A DNA stretch of 38,131 nucleotides, taken from NCBI GenBank assembly GCA_949289445.1, contig CASEOD010000026.1, positions 1-38,131 on the forward strand, in the 5' to 3' direction. Source of the stretch: an uncultured Eubacteriales bacterium. Its GTDB lineage: Bacteria; Bacillota; Clostridia; Peptostreptococcales; Anaerovoracaceae. Each line of letters starts with the position of its first letter. Positions within the stretch are counted from its first letter, which is position 1. Made by a program: the position numbers and the translations under genes. The notes beneath the pieces are model-generated. The model saw only the letters and a program-made list of their open reading frames with translations. It searched no databases and was not told where the DNA came from. Below, piece after piece: positions 7,668-15,354 of this stretch.

Positions 7668-9146
7668 TTATCTTACAGCCTCTTCCACGGTTTCCGGCAT
7701 CCGGGCCACATCAATCACGCCGGTATGGAGAACTTCTTTTTTATCCAGATCCTTCAGTCCTTTCGGAACTCTCACACCTGTCTTTTCCGCAAGTGCTTCC
7801 ACATAGCGGAAGCCATTTTCTTCATCATCCATTCCGATTGCCTTTGCAACGCTTTCCGCAAATTTGTAGGCACTGGCGGTAGATGCGATTACAGTCGGCG
7901 TACTGTCACCGGTTTCCTCGCGGTATTCCTCGTAAACCTTATAAGCCACTGCTGTATGAGTGTCCATCAGATAACCATGGTCTGCATACATTCTGCCAAT
8001 AGTTTCATTGGTAGCTTCCACATCGGCAAACCCTCCGAAAAAGTCAGAAAGTCCGCGGCGGATTTTATCGCTCACCTGATAATGCTTCTCTGTCTCCAGC
8101 TGCTCCATCAGGCGTTTAATTTCCTGACCATTGCCGCCACTCAAATGATACAGCAGCCTCTCCAGATTGCTGGAAATCAGGATATCCATAGAAGGAGAAT
8201 TGGTCAGATAGAATTCTCTCCTGATATCATAAATCCCGGTATTGATAAAATCTGTCAGCACTTTGTTTTCGTTGGAAGCGCAGATAAAACGGTTCACAGG
8301 AATGCCCATCTGTTTTGCATAGTAGCCAGCCAGAATATTTCCAAAATTACCGGTCGGAACCACAATATTAATTTTTTCTCCATTCTTTACGACACCCTGC
8401 TCAACCAGTTTGATATAGCTGTACACATAATAAGCCACCTGAGGCACAAGTCTTCCGATATTGATAGAATTGGCAGAAGAAAGTTTGCATCCGTATGTCG
8501 CAAGCTTTTCTGCGAAAACATCGTCGTTAAATATTTTCTTAACACCTGTCTGGGCATCGTCAAAGTTACCGTTGATGGCATAAACGTGCGTATTGGCACC
8601 TTCCTGCGTAATCATCTGACGTTCCTGCACCTGACTGACACCCTGATTTGGGAAGAACACAATAATCTCTGTGCCCGGAACATCTGCAAAACCCTCCAGC
8701 GCAGCTTTCCCCGTATCTCCCGAAGTTGCGGTCAGAATGCAGATTTTCTTCTCTTCCTTTTCCTTCTTTACAGCGGTGGTCAGCAGATAAGGCAGGATGG
8801 ACAGAGCCATGTCCTTAAAAGCAGCGGTTTTTCCGTGATACAGTTCCAAGAACCAGGCATCCCCGGCATTAACCATCGGTGCGATCTCCGGAGCTTCAAA
8901 TTTATCGTCATAAGCGCCATAAATGCACTGTTTCATTTCTTCTTCTGTAAAATCATCAAAGAAAGCTCCTATCACCCTGAAAGCGATTTCCTGATAGGAT
9001 TTTCCCAGCATATCTTCTACCTTAAAGGGAAGTTCCGGAAGTTCTGTGGGAACATACAGTCCTTTATCTTCTGCAATGCCGCGAATAATGGCCTGTGCTC
9101 CTGTAAGCTCCGCATCGCTTCCACGTGTACTTCTGAATTTTCTCAT
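7668..9146 (-). CDS. thrC: Threonine synthase
   Basis: This 492-residue PLP enzyme converts O-phosphohomoserine to threonine. The N-terminal MRKFRSTRG is typical of the class, LYHGKTAAFKD near 102-112 holds the PLP lysine (about 111), and TATSGDTGKAALEG is the phosphate-binding loop. The open frame runs upstream through the tRNA to 9377, but that part is not protein. ATG 9146 follows AAAGGAG by 8 bp and begins the conserved sequence. The start lies only 35 bp below the terminator that follows tRNA-Glu, and I find no -35/-10 pair in that space. The gene may therefore rely on transcripts that read through that terminator. No T-box is present. Confidence 0.95.
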   Translation of the reverse strand: MRKFRSTRGSDAELTGAQAIIRGIAEDKGLYVPTELPELPFKVEDMLGKSYQEIAFRVIGAFFDDFTEEEMKQCIYGAYDDKFEAPEIAPMVNAGDAWFLELYHGKTAAFKDMALSILPYLLTTAVKKEKEEKKICILTATSGDTGKAALEGFADVPGTEIIVFFPNQGVSQVQERQMITQEGANTHVYAINGNFDDAQTGVKKIFNDDVFAEKLATYGCKLSSANSINIGRLVPQVAYYVYSYIKLVEQGVVKNGEKINIVVPTGNFGNILAGYYAKQMGIPVNRFICASNENKVLTDFINTGIYDIRREFYLTNSPSMDILISSNLERLLYHLSGGNGQEIKRLMEQLETEKHYQVSDKIRRGLSDFFGGFADVEATNETIGRMYADHGYLMDTHTAVAYKVYEEYREETGDSTPTVIASTASAYKFAESVAKAIGMDDEENGFRYVEALAEKTGVRVPKGLKDLDKKEVLHTGVIDVARMPETVEEAVR

Positions 9147-9181
9147 ACAGCTTTCTCCTTTATTTCTTATTGGGTTATGAT

Positions 9182-9208
9182 AAAAAAGGACTGGTTCAAC
9201 CAGTCCTT
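9182..9208 (-). terminator. Intrinsic terminator between tRNA-Glu and thrC
   Basis: On the minus strand, AAGGACTGG and CCAGTCCTT (9 bp) close a TTGAA loop and are followed by TTTTTT. It begins 6 bp after the tRNA CCA end and ends 35 bp before the thrC start codon, so it acts as tRNA terminator and possibly as a gate on thrC expression. Confidence 0.85.
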
Positions 9209-9213
9209 GCCTT

Positions 9214-9288
9214 TGGTACTGCCTAGGGGAGTCGAACCCCTGATTCAGCCGTGAGAGGGCTACGTCTTGACCACTTGACCAAGGCAGC
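9214..9288 (-). tRNA. tRNA-Glu (anticodon CUC)
   Basis: The 75-nt gene includes an encoded CCA. The acceptor arms are GCTGCCT and AGGCAGT, with a G1-U72 wobble at the top and discriminator A. The D arm begins GGTC, the anticodon loop is CTCTCAC with anticodon CTC reading GAG, and the T arm is AGGGG-TTCGACT-CCCCT. A consensus promoter lies upstream and a terminator immediately downstream. Confidence 0.95.
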
Positions 9289-9326
9289 ATATTCAGTTCG
9301 AAGTATTTCAAAATCTCACGAACTTC

Positions 9327-9355
9327 ATTATACACCTGTTTTTTTACAATGTCCA
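9327..9355 (-). promoter_or_regulatory. Promoter of tRNA-Glu
   Basis: A TGGACA -35 box (9350-9355) and a consensus TATAAT -10 box (9327-9332) are separated by 17 bp on the minus strand. Initiation would be about 30 bp before the mature tRNA end. This is the nearest good promoter to thrC. Confidence 0.75.
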
Positions 9356-9385
9356 GCAGTTTTTTGTAAAGATACAACTTTTCTT

Positions 9386-9416
9386 GCAGACGGCCATGTC
9401 TGTTCAGACCGTCTGC
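9386..9416. repeat. Hairpin-forming inverted repeat without a T-run
   Basis: GCAGACGG at 9386-9393 and CCGTCTGC at 9409-9416 form an 8-bp stem with a second small stem (TCTG/CAGA) inside. It lies after the anti-sigma-like gene and before the tRNA promoter. Neither strand has a T-tract, so its role as a terminator is uncertain. Confidence 0.4.
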
Positions 9417-9443
9417 ATCCTTGTGGTATAATATACAATAATC

Positions 9444-10724
9444 CTATTGAATTTCTTCCTCTGCCGGCATTTTGTCGAGATACTCCTCCCTGACTGCCGG
9501 GACATAGTATGTGTTGTACCGGATCAGTTCATTTTCCTCCCCTTCAACACGCACATCAAAAGCATAATAAGGCATAAAAAGACTGCATTCCGGTCCCGCA
9601 AGATATACCAGACCCGAGCTTTCTATGTTTTCAAGACTCGGCGGTTCCTGACTGCCGGCGATATATTCTCCCTTGCTGAGCAGAGTTTTCGCCTCCTCGC
9701 AAGAAATAATGGGATATTCCTCTATCTTTTTTCCGCACGCCAGTTTATCCATCATGACGATATCGGTAAGGCGCCCTTCTTCATCCAGCTGAAAACGTAT
9801 CTGCTTCAAATTATAACTGACTATCTGATCTTTCAGCTCCTCACATCCGTCATAGCCTGCAAAATTCCATACAGCGCTGCCGTCTTCATCATAATAACAA
9901 TAAACATTTGCTTTCGGATTGGCAAACCCCATCATTTCGCCATACTGTTCCAGAAGATATTCTGTAATCTCTTCGGCTTTCCCATCAGTCAGATTTGTCT
10001 TCTCAACAGTATATTCCTCAGGAAGAGCCTGTGCCTCTTCATATGCGATTTTCGTAAAACGGCAGCCGATGGTCATAATAGTTCCGTTATCAGTGTCCGC
10101 TACCGCTTTGCAGGCTGTTGCCGAAGCTTTGGATTCTGTCTGGGTATTATCTCCTGTCTTTGAATCTTCCCCCATCGAATCCTGCGTATTTTCATCAGTG
10201 ATCTCGTCATCGTCTTCTCCCGTTTCGATGTATCGGATTTCATCGACATGAAGTCCGGCACTTTCCGCAGCCGTCATAATCTCCTGATCCAGAATTTCAC
10301 GGCTCACCGAAGCAGAGTCGCCCTCTGCGCCGCCGGCGTAGGCGACATTTTCAAAAACCGGCAGTGTATCAACTTCCGCATCCTCGCTCCACGGACTGTG
10401 GTTTCTTTCCTCAACAGGATTTCCCCGTTTCTTCTCAGGCTCCGCGATCTTGGCCATATACTGTTCCACCTCTAAGGTCGGAAGCTGTTTCTGATTCTTC
10501 TCTGCTGAATCCTGACCGTTCCAGTCATGCGACAACAGTGCAAAGGCAGTACACACTACAAGACAGGCGGCAGCCAGACTCAACGGTTTCAGCCATCTGT
10601 GTCTGTACACCGGCCGTTCTGGTATTTGGCTTTTTTCATTATCTTCTTTGGAAAACCTCTCGGCTTCCCATATATATTTATCATCAATCTCCCCTATCAG
10701 TGATATAAGCTCCTTTTTCTTCAT
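9444..10724 (-). CDS. Membrane-anchored anti-sigma-factor-like protein with large external domain
   Basis: This 426-residue protein overlaps the end of the ECF sigma gene by 4 bp (ATGA), so the two are translationally coupled. It has a charged cytoplasmic segment of about 45 residues, one membrane helix at about 47-65, an acidic low-complexity linker (about 165-200) rich in Asp, Glu, Thr and Gln, and a folded C-terminal domain of roughly 200 residues. The position and topology are those of anti-sigma factors that hold sigma at the membrane and sense an external signal. I do not recognise a named anti-sigma or sensor domain. The function is inferred from gene order, not from a motif. Confidence 0.7.
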   Translation of the reverse strand: MKKKELISLIGEIDDKYIWEAERFSKEDNEKSQIPERPVYRHRWLKPLSLAAACLVVCTAFALLSHDWNGQDSAEKNQKQLPTLEVEQYMAKIAEPEKKRGNPVEERNHSPWSEDAEVDTLPVFENVAYAGGAEGDSASVSREILDQEIMTAAESAGLHVDEIRYIETGEDDDEITDENTQDSMGEDSKTGDNTQTESKASATACKAVADTDNGTIMTIGCRFTKIAYEEAQALPEEYTVEKTNLTDGKAEEITEYLLEQYGEMMGFANPKANVYCYYDEDGSAVWNFAGYDGCEELKDQIVSYNLKQIRFQLDEEGRLTDIVMMDKLACGKKIEEYPIISCEEAKTLLSKGEYIAGSQEPPSLENIESSGLVYLAGPECSLFMPYYAFDVRVEGEENELIRYNTYYVPAVREEYLDKMPAEEEIQ

Positions 10725-11281
10725 AATGTGATACCCTTTCTTTCAAGACGCAGTTTCAGTTCTTTTCTCATTCGAAACAGCATGGATGTAATTCGATTCT
10801 CATTCATGCCAAGTTCTGTGGAAATATCTCTGATAGAATCAAGATACCAGTATCTTTTCACAAAAACGACCCGATTGAGCCTGGGCTGCTGCTCCAGAAA
10901 GCTGTTGATCACTTCCACAACAGCCATTTCATCAATCAGAGTTTCTACTTGTGAATCTGCACCGATACATTCCTCCAGTTCGGACAGAACTGCTGCAGTT
11001 TGTCCGTTTCCCCGTTTCTGCGCATGATTCCCCTTATACTTATTCAATGAAAGATTTCTTGTGATTTTTCCCAGAAAAGTTGACAGCTGGGCAGGTCTGT
11101 GAGGAGGAATGGCATTCCATGCTCTCATGTAAGTGTCATTCACACATTCTTCCGCATCTTCCGCACTCTGAAGAATATTATAGGCGATATGACTGCAGTA
11201 TTTTCCGTATTTCCTGTCAGTTTCCTCAATTGCCGCTTCATCTCTGGCGAAATAAAGTTCTACAATCGTACTGTCGTCCAT
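10721..11281 (-). CDS. RNA polymerase ECF sigma factor
   Basis: This 186-residue sigma-70 family protein contains region 2 at about 10-80, with the DAEECVNDTYMRAWNAIPP helix that contacts core polymerase and the -10 element. It also has region 4 at about 125-180, where a helix-turn-helix (IRDISTELGMNENRITSMLFRMRKEL, split here for description) reads the -35 element. It lacks region 1.1 and region 3, as ECF factors do. AAGGGAG stands 6 bp before the ATG. The downstream gene overlaps by 4 bp and is the probable anti-sigma. The target promoters cannot be deduced here; a TATAAT lies at 11341-11346 but its -35 box is weak. Confidence 0.92.
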   Translation of the reverse strand: MDDSTIVELYFARDEAAIEETDRKYGKYCSHIAYNILQSAEDAEECVNDTYMRAWNAIPPHRPAQLSTFLGKITRNLSLNKYKGNHAQKRGNGQTAAVLSELEECIGADSQVETLIDEMAVVEVINSFLEQQPRLNRVVFVKRYWYLDSIRDISTELGMNENRITSMLFRMRKELKLRLERKGITL

Positions 11282-11340
11282 AGAAAACTCCCTTCTCTAA
11301 TCTACACCACTTTTTCTGCCGCATATTGCAGCAGTCTGCC

Positions 11341-11346
11341 ATTATA
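11341..11346 (-). promoter_or_regulatory. Possible -10 box of the sigma/anti-sigma operon
   Basis: The minus strand reads TATAAT 60 bp above the sigma factor start. No good -35 hexamer lies 16-18 bp further upstream, so an activator or an alternative sigma may be needed. Confidence 0.3.
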
Positions 11347-11446
11347 CGCCGAAGATCTCAAAATCTATGCCGTTAATGGATCCGTACTACTGATTTTAAC
11401 ACCGGAACACCAAAAAATACAGTCTAAACCATTCTTTTGCGCCATG

Positions 11447-11474
11447 AAAAAAGAGGCCGACCTTTCGGCCGGCC
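11447..11474 (-). terminator. Rho-independent terminator of the SNF transporter gene
   Basis: An 8-bp G/C-rich stem (11455-11462 with 11467-11474, one G-U pair) closed by a GAAA tetraloop is followed on the minus strand by six T residues. It starts 28 bp after the stop codon. Confidence 0.88.
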
Positions 11475-11501
11475 CCACTTTTACCTGTTGCAATATTGAT
11501 C

Positions 11502-12818
11502 CTACTTTATAATGCCGAACAAGCTCAGACAAAGGATCACCACGATAACCGGTGAGATATATTTCAGCATAATCTCCATAAATTTGTACAATCCACTGCC
11601 TTCTTCTATGCCGCATACCTGTGCCAGATTCGGGATTCCCCATATCCATCCCGTAAAAATCGAAATCGCCAGAGAACCCAGAATCAGAAATACGTTGTTG
11701 GTCAGCATGTCAAACAGATTAAAGAGATAATCTGAAAGCAGCGCAGGAATTCCCACAACCATAACCAGTATGAATGTGATTCCGAGAGATTTGATGCGGC
11801 TTACCCCAAACTGATCCATAAGAAAAGCCATCACTGCCTCCCAGCCTGCGATCCCCGAAGAAAAGGCGGCAATATAAAATCCTATGTAGAAAACCGCACC
11901 CCAGATTCTTCCACCTGCCATCTCATTAAACACATTCGGCATCGTGATAAAGGTCAAACCGGTTCCGGAGCTCATTTCCAGATTAAAGGCCGACGCCATA
12001 GGAAAGATCATAAGACTCGCCATGATTGCCACAAAGATAACCGATACACTCACGATAAGAGAGTTTTTCACGATTTTAATCTCTCCCTCTTTCTGATAAC
12101 TTCCAAAAATCATTGCAACAGCCATGGCAATTCCCAGTGAGAAAAAGGTCTGCCCCAGTGCCGTCAGAACGCTTTCCATGGAAAATGACTCAAAATCCAA
12201 TGTAAAAATAAACTTGATTCCTTCTGCAGCACCGTCCAGTCTCAGTCCCACCACTACCAGAACAATCATAATGGCTGCCAGTGTCGGGAGCAGAACTTTT
12301 GCAATCTTTTCTATACCCTGCTGCAGATTGTTTCTGACAACCATGGCCGTAAGAACAACATTCAGAAGTATGAATCCGAGAACCAGCAGGTGATTTGAAC
12401 TGAAGGCCGTAAAGTATTCTGCAATCTGTCCGCTGTCCATACCAACGAAGGTACCTTTAGCCGTCTGAAAAATATAATTCAGAATCCATCCATAAACCGG
12501 AATTGTGTATCCGAGCACCAGCACTATACAAATCATATGAAAGTATCCCGCAATGTGCCACTTTGCCCCTTCTTTTTCCAAAGCCTTATATGCGCCCACC
12601 GGACTTTTTCTCGCTGCTACGCCTAAAGCGACTTCCGCTGAAAACAAAGGAATTCCTATTACAAGCATGAGAATTATATAAGTGAGCAGAAACAGGCCTC
12701 CGCCATATTCTCCGCAGATATACGGGAAGCGCCAGAGTGTTCCGACCCCTACGGAAAAACCAATGGTCGCCAGGATAAAACCTAAACGTGAACCAAACGT
12801 ATCTCTCTTGTTATCCAT
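11502..12818 (-). CDS. Sodium-dependent amino-acid transporter (SNF/NSS, SLC6-like)
   Basis: This 438-residue membrane protein should take up an amino acid with sodium. The first helix holds FSVGVGTLWRFPYICGEYGGG at about 20-40, the sodium and substrate site of the LeuT fold. About eleven further hydrophobic segments follow, and the total length suits bacterial members such as MhsT and TnaT. GGAGGTG precedes the ATG. The gene begins 35 bp after the Glu/Leu-type dehydrogenase gene with no terminator between, so the two are probably co-transcribed and the imported amino acid may be the dehydrogenase substrate. Sequence alone does not identify that amino acid. Confidence 0.92.
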   Translation of the reverse strand: MDNKRDTFGSRLGFILATIGFSVGVGTLWRFPYICGEYGGGLFLLTYIILMLVIGIPLFSAEVALGVAARKSPVGAYKALEKEGAKWHIAGYFHMICIVLVLGYTIPVYGWILNYIFQTAKGTFVGMDSGQIAEYFTAFSSNHLLVLGFILLNVVLTAMVVRNNLQQGIEKIAKVLLPTLAAIMIVLVVVGLRLDGAAEGIKFIFTLDFESFSMESVLTALGQTFFSLGIAMAVAMIFGSYQKEGEIKIVKNSLIVSVSVIFVAIMASLMIFPMASAFNLEMSSGTGLTFITMPNVFNEMAGGRIWGAVFYIGFYIAAFSSGIAGWEAVMAFLMDQFGVSRIKSLGITFILVMVVGIPALLSDYLFNLFDMLTNNVFLILGSLAISIFTGWIWGIPNLAQVCGIEEGSGLYKFMEIMLKYISPVIVVILCLSLFGIIK

Positions 12819-12853
12819 ATCTTTTCACCTCCAACGGCAGAAGGTCTGCAGAA

Positions 12854-14185
12854 TTACCGATAAATCCTGTCTTCTACAGAGCGATAGGCATTCTCTGTCG
12901 GAGTAATCCCTTTTTCTTCTGCTTCAGCAAGATTCTTTCTTGTGATTTCAGAGCAGACTTTTTCAACCTTATCCATCAGCGCCTGTTTGTCAGCTTTGTC
13001 TTCGTACAGATGCATTTCCGCACCGCTCATAACACCGCCTATATTCTGCACCCAGCACTCCTGATATAAAATACCTCTGTCTGCAAGTCTTTTTGCAAGA
13101 ATAATTTCTTCCTCAATATTTGTTGCGGCCAGCTGATTGTTTGCGGCGCCAAAGACCATTTTCACATTGAGATTGTCTATGACTTCTTCTGTCAGGAATC
13201 CTCCCACTGCACAAGGACACAGAATATCAGCCTCAGCTGTCAGGATTTCTGTCAGCCCCGCAGTTTCAATCTTGGCATTTGGATGTTTTTCCTTCAGGGC
13301 GGTGATTACCGATTCATCCAGATCGGATACAATTAAATCTGCGCCGTCTGCAATGAGATATTCCGCCTGCGGAAATCCTACAGCTCCCAGACCCATGACA
13401 GAAACAGTCAGACCTTTCAGATCCTCCTGTCCAAACCGGTATTTAACTGCTTCGCGAAGTGCGCATTCAACACCCCAGGCCGTCGGATCTCCGGAAGGCC
13501 CGATTGGATTGGACTTCGTCCCGCCATTGATATATCGGGTATATTCATGAAGCGCGTCGGCCAGTTCCACAGGATACCGCATGTCCGGACCTGTAAAGAA
13601 TCTGACTTTGCCCAGCGCAAATGCCAGAAATCCCAACTCATCTTTGTCTTCCAGATTGACCTGATCCGCCTGCACTGTAATTTTTCCCCCGCCGTAATGA
13701 AGTCCTGCAGATACATGCTTGTGAGATTCGGCTCTGGCCAGATTCAAACCGTCGATAATCACGTCAATCTCAGGTTCATCCGGCTCATGCCTTCTGATTC
13801 CGCCGGTATAAATACACTGCTCAAAGTTCTCCATCCCCAGCACATAGGAGTGGATGTTGGCGGTAAACTTCCAGTCTTTCTGAGAATTATACAGACAGTC
13901 AAGGCCGAAATATCTGCCCTTGCGAAGCAGAGCCAGCACTTCCTCAAGATAATCGGTCAATCCGTATTTCTCAAAGAGCGCTCTGGTTTCTCTGTCATTC
14001 AGTCTGATATCATCGTTCGTCAGCAGACTTTCCAGATAAAATGTCCTGTTGAAATCGCTCCATTTTATATCCGGTTCCCATTCTTTTGCGGCATACATAT
14101 AATCTCTGCCTGTTCTGTAATCGTATCGGATCTTCAGCGTTGTCAAACCTTCCTGCTTTAACGGATAATATAAACTTCTTTCCAT
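12854..14185 (-). CDS. Glu/Leu/Phe/Val dehydrogenase family amino-acid dehydrogenase, leucine dehydrogenase-like
   Basis: This 443-residue enzyme should oxidatively deaminate an amino acid to its 2-oxo acid with NAD. The catalytic lysine lies in GLHYGGGK (about 168) and a Rossmann fold shows VMGLGAVG at about 263-270, with acidic residues in SDLDE near 288. About 80 residues more than usual leucine dehydrogenases (365) are present, mostly as an N-terminal extension. ATG 14185 is chosen because GGAGG lies 6 bp before it; the frame could start 7 codons earlier. The promoter has an 18-bp palindrome filling its spacer. The downstream transporter and nearby buk/ptb suit branched-chain catabolism, as in the Bacillus ptb-bcd-buk cluster, but the substrate is not proven. 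Confidence 0.85.
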   Translation of the reverse strand: MERSLYYPLKQEGLTTLKIRYDYRTGRDYMYAAKEWEPDIKWSDFNRTFYLESLLTNDDIRLNDRETRALFEKYGLTDYLEEVLALLRKGRYFGLDCLYNSQKDWKFTANIHSYVLGMENFEQCIYTGGIRRHEPDEPEIDVIIDGLNLARAESHKHVSAGLHYGGGKITVQADQVNLEDKDELGFLAFALGKVRFFTGPDMRYPVELADALHEYTRYINGGTKSNPIGPSGDPTAWGVECALREAVKYRFGQEDLKGLTVSVMGLGAVGFPQAEYLIADGADLIVSDLDESVITALKEKHPNAKIETAGLTEILTAEADILCPCAVGGFLTEEVIDNLNVKMVFGAANNQLAATNIEEEIILAKRLADRGILYQECWVQNIGGVMSGAEMHLYEDKADKQALMDKVEKVCSEITRKNLAEAEEKGITPTENAYRSVEDRIYR

Positions 14186-14229
14186 AATGCACCTCCTGTG
14201 TTTCACAACAGTTATCTGACTTTTCTTAA

Positions 14230-14257
14230 ATTATAACATATTACATGTAATATGCAA
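14230..14257 (-). promoter_or_regulatory. Promoter of the dehydrogenase-transporter operon
   Basis: A TTGCAT -35 box (14252-14257) and a consensus TATAAT -10 box (14230-14235) are 16 bp apart on the minus strand. The -10 lies about 45 bp above the start codon. The spacer is occupied by a palindrome, so a bound regulator would exclude RNA polymerase. Confidence 0.75.
14237..14254. promoter_or_regulatory. Operator palindrome in the dehydrogenase promoter
   Basis: CATATTACATGTAATATG is a perfect 18-bp palindrome between the -35 and -10 boxes. Its core TTACATGTAA recurs with one change (TTGCATGTAA) at the promoter of the adjacent GntR gene. A further half-site (ATTACAT on the minus strand) lies at 14260-14266. 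Confidence 0.7.
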
Positions 14258-14294
14258 TATGTAATTTCGTTTTTTTAGTTTTTTGTTTCCCGCA

Positions 14295-14346
14295 AAACAA
14301 AAAAAACAGGAAGCGCCGGCCTCCACTGAGGCTTCTGCTCCCTGTT
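14295..14346 (-). terminator. Rho-independent terminator of the GntR gene
   Basis: Outer arms 14306-14314 and 14337-14345 pair with one mismatch around an inner G/C stem (14319-14323 with 14328-14332). A run of eight T residues follows on the minus strand. It separates the regulator transcript from the dehydrogenase promoter. Confidence 0.85.
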
Positions 14347-14431
14347 TCGCATTTCTCTATAAAACTAACGCCAATGGAACACTGTTAATCGCCGTCTCTC
14401 AGGCTTTTCATCCCGTTTTATGCAGCAAAGC

Positions 14432-15088
14432 TTATTCCGGCTTTCCTTTCATGTATTCTATGCCTGAAAACCGGTTGTGGTGTTCCATCAGTTCTTTTGC
14501 TTTTGGAATATCTCCTTCACGAAGAGCTTGAGTAATGGCCTTGTGCTCGGCAATACTCTGTCTCCTGTTTTCGCTGACGGCCTGATAGGCAAAAGTGCAC
14601 ATATTGATCTGATTCTGTGTCTTTCTTGCGCACTCACCAATCGTTCTGTTGGTGCAGTAGCGTATCATCGTCTGATGAAAACGGACTGAAGCCTGATGAG
14701 AAGCTTTTTCATCATCTCTGTCATAAGCCGCCTGCTGTTCTCTGATGATCTCTTCCAGTTCTTCTGCTAGCGGTTTCAAAGATTCCAGTTTCCGGTAAGT
14801 ATCAATGACATCACTGAACAGATAGGCATTCGCCTCTATGAGTTCCTGCTCCTGCTCTCCGGAAAGTTTCATAATACTCGGCCCCACATTATGTTTCTGC
14901 TCTACAAATCCCTCCTGTATCATACGGTTGATGGTTTCTCTCACCGGTGTTCTGCTCACATCAAAAGTCTTTGCCAGTTCTTCAATATTCAGTCTGTCTC
15001 CCGGAACCAGTTCTCTGTTCTGTATTTTCTTCAGAATCAAATCGTATACCTGATCCACAAGAGATTTCCGCTCTACTTTCTGTGCCAT
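14432..15088 (-). CDS. GntR-family transcriptional regulator, FCD subfamily (second copy)
   Basis: This 218-residue regulator has the winged helix at about residues 8-75 (LNIEELAKTFDVSRTPVRETINR, with the usual SRTPVRE turn) and an all-helical FCD effector domain (FHQTMIRY, AEHKAI). ATG 15088 is chosen because GGAGG lies 6 bp before it; the open frame runs 26 codons further, through the promoter. Its own promoter carries TTGCATGTAA just after the -10 box. The dehydrogenase promoter next door carries the stronger palindrome, so it likely controls itself and the dehydrogenase-transporter pair. It is clearly a different protein from the first FCD regulator at 4515-5192. The effector is unknown; an amino or oxo acid is a guess. 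Confidence 0.92.
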   Translation of the reverse strand: MAQKVERKSLVDQVYDLILKKIQNRELVPGDRLNIEELAKTFDVSRTPVRETINRMIQEGFVEQKHNVGPSIMKLSGEQEQELIEANAYLFSDVIDTYRKLESLKPLAEELEEIIREQQAAYDRDDEKASHQASVRFHQTMIRYCTNRTIGECARKTQNQINMCTFAYQAVSENRRQSIAEHKAITQALREGDIPKAKELMEHHNRFSGIEYMKGKPE

Positions 15089-15144
15089 CACATTCCTCCA
15101 AATAAAGGCTGCGATAATCTGCAGCCCGGATATCTTATTATCTG

Positions 15145-15154
15145 TTGCATGTAA
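15145..15154. promoter_or_regulatory. Operator-like site at the GntR promoter
   Basis: TTGCATGTAA differs by one base from the palindrome core at 14241-14250. It lies just downstream of a minus-strand promoter (TTGAAA at 15183-15178, 17 bp, TACTCT at 15160-15155), where a repressor would block initiation. Confidence 0.5.
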
Positions 15155-15183
15155 TAAGAGTATCATATTTCTGCTCTTTTTTC
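15155..15183 (-). promoter_or_regulatory. Promoter of the second GntR gene
   Basis: TTGAAA and TACTCT boxes are 17 bp apart on the minus strand, about 65 bp above the chosen start codon. The -10 box is imperfect. The adjacent operator-like site supports the assignment. Confidence 0.5.
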
Positions 15184-15281
15184 AATCGTCTTACAGAACT
15201 GATACTATTGTCCTTTCTCTGCAGATAGGTTTCCCCACGGAAGGATCTGTCACGAATTTCTTTCAGTCCAAATATTTATAC

Positions 15282-15316
15282 AAACAAAGAGGCCATTGCG
15301 TTATGCATCGGCCTCT
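15282..15316 (-). terminator. Likely terminator of the ptb-buk-MFS operon
   Basis: A 7-bp stem (AGAGGCC at 15288-15294, GGCCTCT at 15310-15316) is followed on the minus strand by TTGTTTG. The T-tract is interrupted, so termination may be partial. Confidence 0.65.
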
Positions 15317-15354
15317 CGAACAAAGAATTTCATACAGAGTATTTTTGCCTTATC

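Noticed and set aside
9147-9213. T-box leader for threonine synthase
   Set aside because: Only a simple terminator is present. There is no T-box sequence or specifier stem.
7725-9254. 509-codon plus-strand open frame opposite threonine synthase
   Set aside because: Length alone is not evidence. It runs through the tRNA and has a Cys/His/Ile-rich composition typical of antisense reading.
9147-9377. N-terminal extension of threonine synthase through the tRNA region
   Set aside because: The frame is open by chance. The conserved protein starts at 9146 with its own ribosome binding site.
15089-15166. 26-codon N-terminal extension of the second GntR regulator
   Set aside because: It would cover the promoter and operator-like site. 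A perfect GGAGG precedes the internal ATG at 15088.
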